64,000 nucleotides of DNA from assembly GCA_030606565.1 (NCBI GenBank), contig JAUWGE010000001.1, positions 68,478 through 132,477 of the forward strand, in the 5' to 3' direction. Numbering within the stretch: position 1 is the first letter of the stretch; every line of letters begins with the position of its first letter. The DNA is from Candidatus Bipolaricaulota bacterium. Lineage in GTDB: Bacteria; Bipolaricaulota; Bipolaricaulia; UBA7950; UBA9294. The notes beneath the pieces are model-generated. The model had not been told where the DNA came from. It did not search any database and was given only the letters and a program-made list of their open reading frames with translations. The translations under genes were made by a program, and so were the position numbers. Positions 14,698 through 22,356 of the stretch are shown here, in pieces.

Positions 14698-15198
14698 TTA
14701 ACGCCACAGGCAGACAGGACTTGTCTCTGGTGAACAGAGGACGGCCCCGTAGCCATCGCGTTTCCGTTCCTCCTCGACATCCACGATGTGAACGTCGAGG
14801 AGCGACGCTGGACCAGAGGTCAATCCAAGCAGCATCCGATAGGACGTCACCAGTGCCAGATCCAACCGCTGTAACAGGTTGCATACTTGGTCCAGTTTGT
14901 GCTCAACTATAACGATGAGGTCAATATCCGAAGTGATTCCGGCATTGCCGTTCATCGCGCTTCCGTACAGATAGACCGCACGAAACCCACATCCCAGTTC
15001 CCTGAGATAATCCCCTACCCCCTTGGCGACGGCATATCTGAGGGTGCTGTGAACTTCCGGCTCTCCTCTTTGCAACGTCTGAACGACGCGGATCTCCGTT
15101 ATGTGCAGTCGGTTCGCGCAGAACATCACGGCGCGGTCGAGCAGCACTTCCGCTTCAAGCTCCGCTGCAAGCAGACCACTCGGGGTATTGGGGCTCAT
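14698..15198 (-). CDS. Nucleotidyltransferase-domain protein
   Basis: 166 residues. A helical N-terminus (residues 1-60) is followed by a minimal nucleotidyltransferase core YLYGSAMNGNAGITSDIDLIVIVE (GS...DxD) and a C-terminal DVHIVDVEE strand. Unlike the MNT genes at 3734 and 47229, no HEPN gene follows, so this is either a solitary MNT protein or another transferase such as an aminoglycoside-type enzyme. The start at 15198 has AGGGG six bases upstream; the frame is open much further up but overlaps gdhA there. It lies 26 bp below the GDH gene and may be co-transcribed. Confidence 0.7.
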   Translation of the reverse strand: MSPNTPSGLLAAELEAEVLLDRAVMFCANRLHITEIRVVQTLQRGEPEVHSTLRYAVAKGVGDYLRELGCGFRAVYLYGSAMNGNAGITSDIDLIVIVEHKLDQVCNLLQRLDLALVTSYRMLLGLTSGPASLLDVHIVDVEEERKRDGYGAVLCSPETSPVCLWR

Positions 15199-15224
15199 CC
15201 TCATCCCCTGCTTTGTGCTCGTGC

Positions 15225-16529
15225 CTATAGGAAGACGCCACGGAGCCTGATTGCCTGCGCCACGCGTTCCACCCCAAGCACGAACGCCGCTAACCGCAAG
15301 GAGATCTGCCGCTCCTGGGAGAGATCCCATACCTCCGTAAGCGCCCGCTGCATGACCCGACCGAGCCGCTGGTTGGTCTCCTTCTCCTCCCAGGCGAAGC
15401 ACTGAATGTTCTGTACCCATTCGAAGTACGAACAGACCACTCCTCCGGCGTTGGCAAGGATGTCCGGTACGACGACGGTTTCTTCCTCGGCGAGGATAAG
15501 GTCCGCCTCGGGGGTGGTGGGGCCGTTCGCCCCTTCCACGATGACCTTCGCCTGTACGTTCGCTGCGTTCCGGGAGGTGATCTGCGCCTCCAGCGCGGCG
15601 GGAATCAGCACATCGACATCGAGGGTGAACAGATCATCGTTAGTGATCTCCTCCATCCCAGGAGTGCTGTAGCCAGCAAGGAGGTGCCCGGGCGAGGTCT
15701 CCACGTAGCGAATAACGTCGTCGATGTCAAATCCGTTCGGGCAGTAGTACCCGCAGGAGACGTCGCTGATTCCCACCACCTTGGCTCCCTGTTTGGCCAG
15801 AAGTTGCGCCGCGATCGATCCGACGTTGCCGAACCCCTGCACCGCAATGCGCGCCTGAGTAACATCGATTCCTAACCGCTGGAGGATCCCGATCGCGGTG
15901 AACACCACCCCGCGCCCAGTCGCTTCCCGCCGTCCCAGTGCACCACCGAGCTCGATCGACTTCCCCGTCACGATACCAGGCACGGCCTCTCCGCGCAATG
16001 CGCTGGCCGTGTCGACAATCCAGTTCATGATCGACGCGTTCGTGTTGACATCAGGAGCAGGAATGTCCTGCTTCGGCCCGATGAGCGGGAGGATGCGCGC
16101 GGTGTAACAGCGGGTCATCCGCTCGAGTTCCCGCTCAGAGAGGCGCGTTGGATCACAGGCGATCCCTCCCTTGCCCCCGCCGTAGGGGATGTTTACTAAC
16201 GCGCACTTCCACGCCATCCACCCAGCTAAGGCCTTCACCTCGTCGAGCGTCACACCGGGATGGTAGCGGATTCCACCCTTGCACGGCCCACGCGCGCTGC
16301 TGTACTGCACCCGATACCCGGTAAACACCTCAATCTCGCCATCATCGCGGGTGATCGGAACGCTCACCTCAAGTGCGCGCTCAGGCCGACACAGAATCTC
16401 CCAGATACCCCCGGGGATATTGGTATGCGCACGCGCCAGATCCAACTGGTGGAGCATCATCTCGAAAGGATTAATACGGGGCTTGACGATCTGTTCCCGC
16501 ACTGCCCTCATCGTGTCTCGCGTTGCCAT
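15225..16529 (-). CDS. gdhA: Glutamate (Glu/Leu/Phe/Val-type) dehydrogenase, paralogue 1
   Basis: 434 residues, the length of hexameric GDH. Substrate-binding segment VQYSSARGPCKGGIRYHP with K in [16 protein letters not shown], catalytic Asp in PAPDVNTNASIMNW, and Rossmann motif GFGNVGSIAAQLL (NAD(P) binding). It interconverts glutamate and 2-oxoglutarate plus ammonia. SD TTGGAGGTG picks ATG 16529. A second copy lies at 18422-19678. The pair and the two Crp/Fnr regulators between them suggest regulated amino-acid fermentation; coenzyme preference cannot be told from sequence. Confidence 0.93.
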   Translation of the reverse strand: MATRDTMRAVREQIVKPRINPFEMMLHQLDLARAHTNIPGGIWEILCRPERALEVSVPITRDDGEIEVFTGYRVQYSSARGPCKGGIRYHPGVTLDEVKALAGWMAWKCALVNIPYGGGKGGIACDPTRLSERELERMTRCYTARILPLIGPKQDIPAPDVNTNASIMNWIVDTASALRGEAVPGIVTGKSIELGGALGRREATGRGVVFTAIGILQRLGIDVTQARIAVQGFGNVGSIAAQLLAKQGAKVVGISDVSCGYYCPNGFDIDDVIRYVETSPGHLLAGYSTPGMEEITNDDLFTLDVDVLIPAALEAQITSRNAANVQAKVIVEGANGPTTPEADLILAEEETVVVPDILANAGGVVCSYFEWVQNIQCFAWEEKETNQRLGRVMQRALTEVWDLSQERQISLRLAAFVLGVERVAQAIRLRGVFL

Positions 16530-16715
16530 GTGGCGTTCACCTCCAACGCGAAGGTTAGCCAGCTGCTTTGACCAAGAGTAGGTTAGACGACTGCGGTTGC
16601 ATTTCATTTTTGCACCAAAAAGTACGGTTGAAACGACGACTCAAATCTGGCATGTTGCGTTTAAAAATGGATCGTTTGACAAAAAAATCTAGCGAGGCAT
16701 GTCCCTAAAGCGCTG

Positions 16716-16745
16716 CCATTTGACGGATTAAATCATGCCAAATGG
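16716..16745. promoter_or_regulatory. Inverted repeat in gdhA1/crp divergent region
   Basis: Perfect arms CCATTTG (16716-16722) and CAAATGG (16739-16745), 16-bp spacer, in the 326-bp region between the divergent gdhA1 and Crp/Fnr genes. It could be an operator. No convincing promoter boxes were found in 16530-16855. Confidence 0.35.
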
Positions 16746-16855
16746 CTATCAAAATCTCGCGAGGAGGAGGTATTTCCTCTTCATACAGCCCCCTTTTTAC
16801 TCGTCTTCTTACATTGGCGAGCAGAGAGCAAGACGGTAGCCTGTAGGCACGAATT

Positions 16856-17578
16856 ATGGAAAACGTGACAAATAAGACAGGAACTTCCCTAGCTACCTGG
16901 AATCGAGTCATAGAAATCTATGCTCCGCTTTACGTTCGCTACCCTCCAGGCGAGCTGATCTACCAAGCCGGCAGCTACGCGGCGGGGACGTATCTCATTT
17001 CTAGTGGGCTTGTGCGTGAATATAATATGCTGCAGAAAGGGAGACCCGAGAAATCGCTTTTGGAGATTCTTGGCCCAGGCGACCTTATTGGCCTTGAAGT
17101 CTTCTTGGGGGGTCAAAACGAGTTACACCTTAGTTGTGCCCGGGCCATTACGGAGACCGAGCTGTGCTTTTTCGAGCGGGCGGCGTTTATGAAGCTAATC
17201 GAAGAAGAAGAGGCGATCAAGAGCTATTGCCTAAGCTGTTTGAGTCACCGCTTCTATTCGTTGAAGCAAGGGGCGTTTTCTCCTTCCAATACACCGCTCG
17301 AAGAGCGGGTGGGCCGTCTCCTTCTTGACCTCGCGGAGAAGTCCGGGGAACATGGCGAGGAAGGAACGGTCTTTCTCTCCCCAGAGGTCACTCGGGCTAC
17401 CCTCTCCCAGCTCCTCGGTGTTTCGACCGCTAAAGTGGACCGAGCAATCGCCGCGCTTCCCCAGATTTCGCAGGTTGGAGAACAGACGGCCTTGTCTCTT
17501 GAGGCGTTGCGGTACTGGTTAGCCAGCGCGACCGATATCGGCAAGGGCAGTCTAAAGCGTTTCTTCGATGATGGATAG
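16856..17578 (+). CDS. Crp/Fnr-family transcription regulator
   Basis: 240 residues. A cyclic-nucleotide-binding-like beta barrel (25-120: RYPPGELIYQAGSYAAGTYLISSGLVREY... SLLEILGPGDLIGLEVFLGG), a dimer helix (150-175) and a C-terminal helix-turn-helix (about 190-225: SPEVTRATLSQLLGVSTAKVDRAI). No N-terminal Cys cluster, so not an FNR-type Fe-S sensor; no obvious RSA cAMP signature. Divergent from gdhA1 and convergent with the second Crp/Fnr gene, overlapping its 3' end by 27 bp. Confidence 0.85.
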   Translation: MENVTNKTGTSLATWNRVIEIYAPLYVRYPPGELIYQAGSYAAGTYLISSGLVREYNMLQKGRPEKSLLEILGPGDLIGLEVFLGGQNELHLSCARAITETELCFFERAAFMKLIEEEEAIKSYCLSCLSHRFYSLKQGAFSPSNTPLEERVGRLLLDLAEKSGEHGEEGTVFLSPEVTRATLSQLLGVSTAKVDRAIAALPQISQVGEQTALSLEALRYWLASATDIGKGSLKRFFDDG

Positions 17579-18298
17579 ATAGAACGGCGTAGTGCGAGCT
17601 CTTTCCTCTAAGTTATCCATATCAACGATTGTGATCAAGCTCTGCGAGGTGGTGATAAGGTTGCGTTCTCGAAACCGTTTAAGCACCCGCATCAGAGTCT
17701 CTATCGATACGCCGAGCATCTCTGCGATAGTCTGGCGTGAAATGGGTAAATCGAGGACGATTCTGTCCTTGTCCTTTTCACCATACTTATGGGCCAGCGC
17801 GATCAGGAGGAGGGCCAGATTACGGTCGATCGATTCCACCGCCGCGCGGGTGAGCTTGAACTCGAGCATGATCACCTCGCGCGATAACCACCGACATAGA
17901 TCGGCGAACATGAGAGGATGTTCCTTGCTAAATGCAAGGATGTTGGAGCGTTCGAAGAAGAGTAGGGTGGACTCCACAAGAGCCTTGGCAAACTGCACGT
18001 TTATCGGCTCCCGTTTCAGGAATACTGCCTCCAGACCGAACATCTCCCCTATCGCGAGGAAACGGAGCACGCGCTTCTCCCAGCCTTTGCTCGCGTACTT
18101 CCCGATCGATACGAGGCCGGATTGAACGATATACACCCCCGCGGCGTAGGATCCCTCTTGAGCGATAAGTTCTCCCTCATCGTAGTGCACCGGAAGTGAG
18201 ATCCGCTGCAATTCCTCAACTTCCGCGAGTTCCAGGGAGGGAAGGACACGCGCAAGAAACTCTTTCCTCTCCTCCACCACTGAAACAGTTTTGGACAT
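17552..18298 (-). CDS. Crp/Fnr-family transcription regulator
   Basis: 248 residues from the ATG with SD GAGGAATG (18298). Effector barrel 35-125 (VHYDEGELIAQEGSYAAGVYIVQSGLVSIG... FLAIGEMFGLEAVF) and helix-turn-helix about 180-215 (LPISRQTIAEMLGVSIETLMRVLKRFRERN), the FNR/CRP-type recognition helix. The barrel resembles the neighbour at 16856 (both have EGSYAAG/AGSYAAG), so the two are probably ancient duplicates. It lies between the two GDH genes and is transcribed away from gdhA2. Confidence 0.87.
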   Translation of the reverse strand: MSKTVSVVEERKEFLARVLPSLELAEVEELQRISLPVHYDEGELIAQEGSYAAGVYIVQSGLVSIGKYASKGWEKRVLRFLAIGEMFGLEAVFLKREPINVQFAKALVESTLLFFERSNILAFSKEHPLMFADLCRWLSREVIMLEFKLTRAAVESIDRNLALLLIALAHKYGEKDKDRIVLDLPISRQTIAEMLGVSIETLMRVLKRFRERNLITTSQSLITIVDMDNLEERARTTPFYLSIIEETL

Positions 18299-18421
18299 GT
18301 CATTCCTCATTTTAAAGGCACTGGACTCTGCAGGGCAACTAACCGATTAGAAACGAAGCGGGCCCCGCGTTCTCACGAGAGGCCATCCCCGTATTCATTT
18401 ATTGCTTATGCGAAAGATGGG

Positions 18422-19678
18422 CTAGACCCAACCGCGCAGTCGCATCGCCTCAGCAACTCGTTGGACCGCAACCATGTAGGCCGCCGTGCGGTTGTCGACG
18501 TTGTTTACCTCCGCCATCTTGTGGATATCGTGGAAGGCGTGGGTCATCTTTTCCTTCAATCGCTTTTGAACTTCTTCCAAGCTCCAGTAATAACCACCGA
18601 TATTTTGTACCCACTCGAAGTAGGATACGGTTACCCCACCAGCGTTACACAGGAAGTCTGGAATAATGTACTTGCCGTTCTTATATAGGATCTCGTCCGC
18701 CTCGGGAGTGGTGGGACCATTCGCCACTTCGGCGATGAGCTTCGCTTTGACCGCATTGGCATTCTTCTCGGTGATGACGTTCTCGATCGCCGCCGGGATC
18801 AGCACGTCCACGTCGAGCTCAAGGAGTTCCTGATTTGTGACAGCCTTGCTCCCCGCAAGGCCTGACACCGAACCGGTCGCCTTCTTGTGCGTAAAGGCAG
18901 CCTGCGGATCGATGCCATCGGCGACGTATACCCCGCCGCGCGAGTCGGTGACGGCGACGACTCTACTCCCGGTGAGCTCCTGGATCAGCTTTGCCGCAAA
19001 GTAGCCGGCGTTTCCATAACCCTGGACGGCAACGGTCGCACCCTTCAAGTTGAGGCCGATCACTTTGGCAGCTTCGAGAATGGTGTACACCGCACCGCGA
19101 GCGGTCGCGTCCCCGCGACCGAGCGATCCACCGAGCGGGATCGGTTTACCGGTGATCACCCCAGGAGCGTTGTAGCCGACGATCTTTGAGTACTCATCCA
19201 CCATCCAACCCATGATTTGCGGCGTCGTGTACACGTCTGGGGCGGGGATGTCCCGCTCCGGTCCGATGAACCGGCCGATGGCGCGGATGTACCCACGCGC
19301 AACCCGCTCCACTTCTCCAACGGAGAGCTCCTTGGGATTGCATACGACACCGCCTTTTCCTCCCCCGTAGGGGATGTCCACGACGGCGCACTTCCACGTC
19401 ATCCACGCGGCGAGCGCCTTTACCGTGTCGATCGTCTCCTCGGGGTGAAAGCGGAGTCCGCCCTTTGTAGGACCGCGTGCGTCGTTGTACTGCACGCGGA
19501 ATCCGGTGAAAACCTTGCTCGTTCCATCGTCCATGCGCACGGGAAAGTGGACCTCGAGGGTTCGCATCGGTTCGCGCAGGAGGGCGTGCACCTGCGGATC
19601 GAGGTTGAGCTTCTCCGCGGACTTGCCCAGCTGCCGCTGGGAGATCTCAAACGGGTTTAACGTTGGAGCATCGGCCAT
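18422..19678 (-). CDS. gdhA: Glutamate (Glu/Leu/Phe/Val-type) dehydrogenase, paralogue 2
   Basis: 418 residues with [48 protein letters not shown] and the Rossmann [14 protein letters not shown]-terminus [21 protein letters not shown]. Strong SD TTTAGGAGGTCG. It has its own promoter and a leader hairpin (19719-19795), so it is regulated separately from paralogue 1, from which it differs throughout the Rossmann half. The two enzymes may differ in cofactor or direction. Confidence 0.93.
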   Translation of the reverse strand: MADAPTLNPFEISQRQLGKSAEKLNLDPQVHALLREPMRTLEVHFPVRMDDGTSKVFTGFRVQYNDARGPTKGGLRFHPEETIDTVKALAAWMTWKCAVVDIPYGGGKGGVVCNPKELSVGEVERVARGYIRAIGRFIGPERDIPAPDVYTTPQIMGWMVDEYSKIVGYNAPGVITGKPIPLGGSLGRGDATARGAVYTILEAAKVIGLNLKGATVAVQGYGNAGYFAAKLIQELTGSRVVAVTDSRGGVYVADGIDPQAAFTHKKATGSVSGLAGSKAVTNQELLELDVDVLIPAAIENVITEKNANAVKAKLIAEVANGPTTPEADEILYKNGKYIIPDFLCNAGGVTVSYFEWVQNIGGYYWSLEEVQKRLKEKMTHAFHDIHKMAEVNNVDNRTAAYMVAVQRVAEAMRLRGWV

Positions 19679-19718
19679 ATCTACGACCTCCTAAAGTCTG
19701 TGAGCGATAAACCGACCC

Positions 19719-19751
19719 AGAGTGGAGAAAAGGAATCACCGCCTCCACTCT
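19719..19751 (-). promoter_or_regulatory. Leader hairpin of gdhA2 mRNA
   Basis: AGAGTGGAG (19743-19751, minus strand) pairs perfectly over 9 bp with CTCCACTCT (19719-19727) across a 15-nt loop, about 10-40 nt into the transcript and 40 nt before the start codon. No T-run follows, so this is not a plain terminator; it could be a protein-binding or stabilising element. Confidence 0.5.
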
Positions 19752-19766
19752 CGACACAGCGACGTG

Positions 19767-19795
19767 ATTATACAAAGGGGCCTAATCGATGTAAA
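19767..19795 (-). promoter_or_regulatory. gdhA2 promoter
   Basis: -35 TTTACA (19790-19795), 17-bp spacer, -10 TATAAT (19767-19772). Predicted start about 19760, leader about 80 nt. Beyond it, 19796-20028 contains only AT-rich spacer with a partly self-complementary CCAGGAGTCC/CTCCTGG motif. Confidence 0.75.
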
Positions 19796-20028
19796 GGTGT
19801 ACACGCTTAAGTGTTCGCTGCATTCTACCCAAAAATTACATCAACCCAAGAACTGCATAGAGCTAAACCGATCCGAACGCTCTTAGGAAGCCAGGAGTCC
19901 AGGAACCAGACAGCTCTCAACGGTAGATTAGTTTCTTGAACTCAAAGACTTTCAGATTCTCCTGGATTCCTTATAGACTTTAATTCAGTGATTCTGATGT
20001 GTTTGTGAAGAATTGGAAAATCTGGGTT

Positions 20029-20856
20029 CTATAAACGGTCGATGATCGCCAGGAGAAGCCTCCGCATCTCCTCTCCCACCCGGCGGGTGGTCTCGATCAC
20101 TTCCTGGTGAGAGAGGCGCGCTTCGGGGTCCACCCCGGCGGCGAGGTTGGTGGCACAGGAGATCCCCAGCACCTCGAGCCCAGCGTGAACGGCAACAATC
20201 ACCTCAGGGACGGTTGACATCCCTACAAGATCCGCCCCCAGGGCACGAAAGGCGCTGATCTCAGCCGGGGTCTCATAAGAGGGACCGCGCGTCGCCAGGT
20301 AGACCCCCTCCTTGAGATCGATACTTTCCTCGGTGGCCGCCTCCTTGGCAAGCGTGCGCAGCCGCGCACTGTAGGCGGCGGACATGTCAGGGAAGCGGGG
20401 CCCGAACCGCTCCAGGTTAGGACCGCTAAGCGGATTTTCTCCCAGCATGTTGATATGATCACGGATTAAAACAAGGTCACCGGCCTCAAGATCGGGGCTG
20501 ACCGCACCGGAGGCATTGGTAACGATAAGCGTCTTTATTCCAAGAAGGGCAAACAAGCGAGTAGCGAAGGTCACCTCGTCAAGGGAGTAACCCTCGTAGG
20601 TATGGATGCGACCACGCTGGACGAGAACCGGCTTACCGTGAACCTCTCCGGCCCAGAACTCCCCAGCGTGCCCAGCCACTGTGGGAAGCGGAAACCCGGG
20701 GATCTCTTCCCAAGGAATGCGCACTCCCTCACCGAAGGAGCCAACCGCCCCGGAAAGGCCCGAGCCAAGGACGAGGGCGATCATTGGACACTCCGGGAGT
20801 CTCGCTTTAAGCGCAGAGGCCCCTCTCTCCAGCTTCTCCAGTCTGCTATCGCTCAT
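20029..20856 (-). CDS. punA: Purine nucleoside phosphorylase (trimeric class)
   Basis: 275 residues. Phosphate- and purine-binding motifs of the trimeric PNP/MTAP family: VLGSGLSGAVGSFG (N-terminal), GHAGEFWAGEVHGKPVLVQRGRIHTYEGY, VTNASGAVSPDLEAGDLVLIRDHIN, GVYLATRGPSYETPAEI and GMSTVPEVIVAVHAGLEVLGIS..TNLAAG (with Asn in the base pocket). It converts inosine or guanosine plus phosphate to base and ribose-1-phosphate. SD TAAGGAGGAG. Separated from radA by an AT-rich repeat spacer. Confidence 0.93.
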   Translation of the reverse strand: MSDSRLEKLERGASALKARLPECPMIALVLGSGLSGAVGSFGEGVRIPWEEIPGFPLPTVAGHAGEFWAGEVHGKPVLVQRGRIHTYEGYSLDEVTFATRLFALLGIKTLIVTNASGAVSPDLEAGDLVLIRDHINMLGENPLSGPNLERFGPRFPDMSAAYSARLRTLAKEAATEESIDLKEGVYLATRGPSYETPAEISAFRALGADLVGMSTVPEVIVAVHAGLEVLGISCATNLAAGVDPEARLSHQEVIETTRRVGEEMRRLLLAIIDRL

Positions 20857-20877
20857 TTCTCCTCCTTAAGATCGATT

Positions 20878-21003
20878 TAGCGATTGAGTGACTTAATGAT
20901 TGAGTGATTTAATTGTTTTTACCTTAATCTCCCGATCATTCAATCTTCCATTCACCCGATGATCCGATCGCTCAATCATTCAATTGTTCAATCACTCAAT
21001 TTC
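20878..21003. repeat. AT-rich TTGAATGAT/ATTGAGTGA spacer repeats
   Basis: Imperfect tandem and inverted reiterations of GATTGAGTGA/TCACTCAAT and ATCATTCAAT fill the gap between radA and punA. A similar block lies at 46611-46725. It can fold into long hairpins; origin unknown. Confidence 0.6.
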
Positions 21004-21011
21004 TCCGCGTC

Positions 21012-22355
21012 TTACCCAAGAGAGAGGGCGTCCATTGCCTCTTCGATTGTCTCGATGGGGATGACCTCGATCTTTGCCCGTGAGGAGAGTTTGACCTTCG
21101 CAGGGACGATTATCCGTTCATACCCCAGCTTCCCAGTCTCAGTTATCCGTTCGCGTAGCTTTTTCACCCCGCGGACCTCGCCTGAAAGACCGACCTCACC
21201 CACGAGGACAGTTTGAGCAGGAAGCGGGCGATCGCGCAAACTGGATACGATCGCGGCGATTACCCCAAGGTCGACTGCTCGCTCTCGCGTTTCCAGCCCA
21301 CCGGCAATGCTTAAATAGACATCGGCTCCACCGGTGTGAATCCCCAGCCTCCGCTCGATCACAGCGAGCAGCAAAAGAACGCGATTGTAATCTAGCCCGC
21401 TACAACGGCGTTGCGGAACTCCGTAGCCGCCAGTAGGGGAAACGAGGGCTTGCAACTCGACCAAAATCGGCCGTGTTCCCTCGACGATTGGTACAACGAC
21501 CGTTCCGGCGCGAGGCTCCGCCTTATGCTCCTCAAGGAAGAAACGCGATGGGTTAGTGATCTCCTTCAACCCGCTTGCCAGCATCTGAAAGACGGCGACC
21601 TCATTCGTCGCACCGAAACGGTTCTTCACCGAGCGCATGATCCGTACGTCTTCTCCTCGGCTCCCTTCGAGGTAGATCGCCACGTCGACCAGGTGCTCGA
21701 TCGTTTTGGGGCCCGCAAAGGAACCCCCTTTTGTGATGTGCCCCACAAGAAAGGTCGCCATCTTCCGTGCCTTAGTCAGCCGAATCAGCTCAACACTTGT
21801 CTCGCGCAATTGTCGCAGGCTCCCCGGCTCCCCAGGGGCATTATCAGAGAGGGTTGTCTGGATCGAGTCGACGATCAGTACGCAGGGATCGATCCGCTCC
21901 ACCGCTTCCACAATACGAACGAGGGATTGCTCAGAGAGCACATACAGGTGGTCGTTTTCTACACCGAGTCGGCTCGCCCGCAGCTTGATCTGCGCCGCTG
22001 ACTCCTCCCCGGAGACGTAAAGGACGTTTCCATACCGCTCGGCCAGGGATTGGGACAACTGTAAAAGGAGGGTCGACTTCCCGATACCCGGCTCGCCGCC
22101 GAACAGGACCACGCCACCAGGGATCAGCCCACCCCCCAACAGGCGGTCGATCTCTCCGATCCCGCAGGGCAAGCGCTTTACCTCTGTGAGATCTATCGCA
22201 CTGATCGGCTTAAGATCCTCGCCGATCCAGGAGGAGGCGGTAGCTTCCTTCGCTTCTTTTCCCTCCTCCACAAACGTGTCCCACTCGCCGCAATTCGGAC
22301 AGCGACCGAGCCACTTTATCGACTGATAGCCACAGTGGCCACAGCGGAAGGGCAC
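21012..22355 (-). CDS. radA: DNA repair protein RadA/Sms
   Basis: 447 residues. N-terminal zinc finger CGHCGYQSIKWLGRCPNCGEW, RecA-type ATPase with Walker A GGEPGIGKSTLL, Walker B VLIVDSIQT and the RadA-specific KNRFGATNEVAVF, then a Lon-protease-like C-terminal domain (DVYLSIAGGL, GEVGLSGEVRGV). It acts in branch migration during recombinational repair. The start is a GTG one base after the clpC stop with AGAGGCGA upstream; longer frames would overlap clpC. Last gene of the glmU-to-radA run. Confidence 0.93.
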   Translation of the reverse strand: MPFRCGHCGYQSIKWLGRCPNCGEWDTFVEEGKEAKEATASSWIGEDLKPISAIDLTEVKRLPCGIGEIDRLLGGGLIPGGVVLFGGEPGIGKSTLLLQLSQSLAERYGNVLYVSGEESAAQIKLRASRLGVENDHLYVLSEQSLVRIVEAVERIDPCVLIVDSIQTTLSDNAPGEPGSLRQLRETSVELIRLTKARKMATFLVGHITKGGSFAGPKTIEHLVDVAIYLEGSRGEDVRIMRSVKNRFGATNEVAVFQMLASGLKEITNPSRFFLEEHKAEPRAGTVVVPIVEGTRPILVELQALVSPTGGYGVPQRRCSGLDYNRVLLLLAVIERRLGIHTGGADVYLSIAGGLETRERAVDLGVIAAIVSSLRDRPLPAQTVLVGEVGLSGEVRGVKKLRERITETGKLGYERIIVPAKVKLSSRAKIEVIPIETIEEAMDALSLG

Positions 22356-22356
22356 C

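Noticed and set aside
14698..15420. 240-residue version of the nucleotidyltransferase
   Set aside because: The first 74 codons run antiparallel-free inside gdhA in another frame and have no SD; the 166-residue start at 15198 has one.
16600..16855. FNR/CRP consensus boxes (TTGAT-N4-ATCAA or TGTGA-N6-TCACA) upstream of the GDH genes
   Set aside because: No good match was found; only the CCATTTG/CAAATGG repeat is listed.
20878..21003. CRISPR array
   Set aside because: Repeats are short, im-perfect, occur in both orientations and have no constant spacers; no cas genes in the window. The same applies to 46611-46725.
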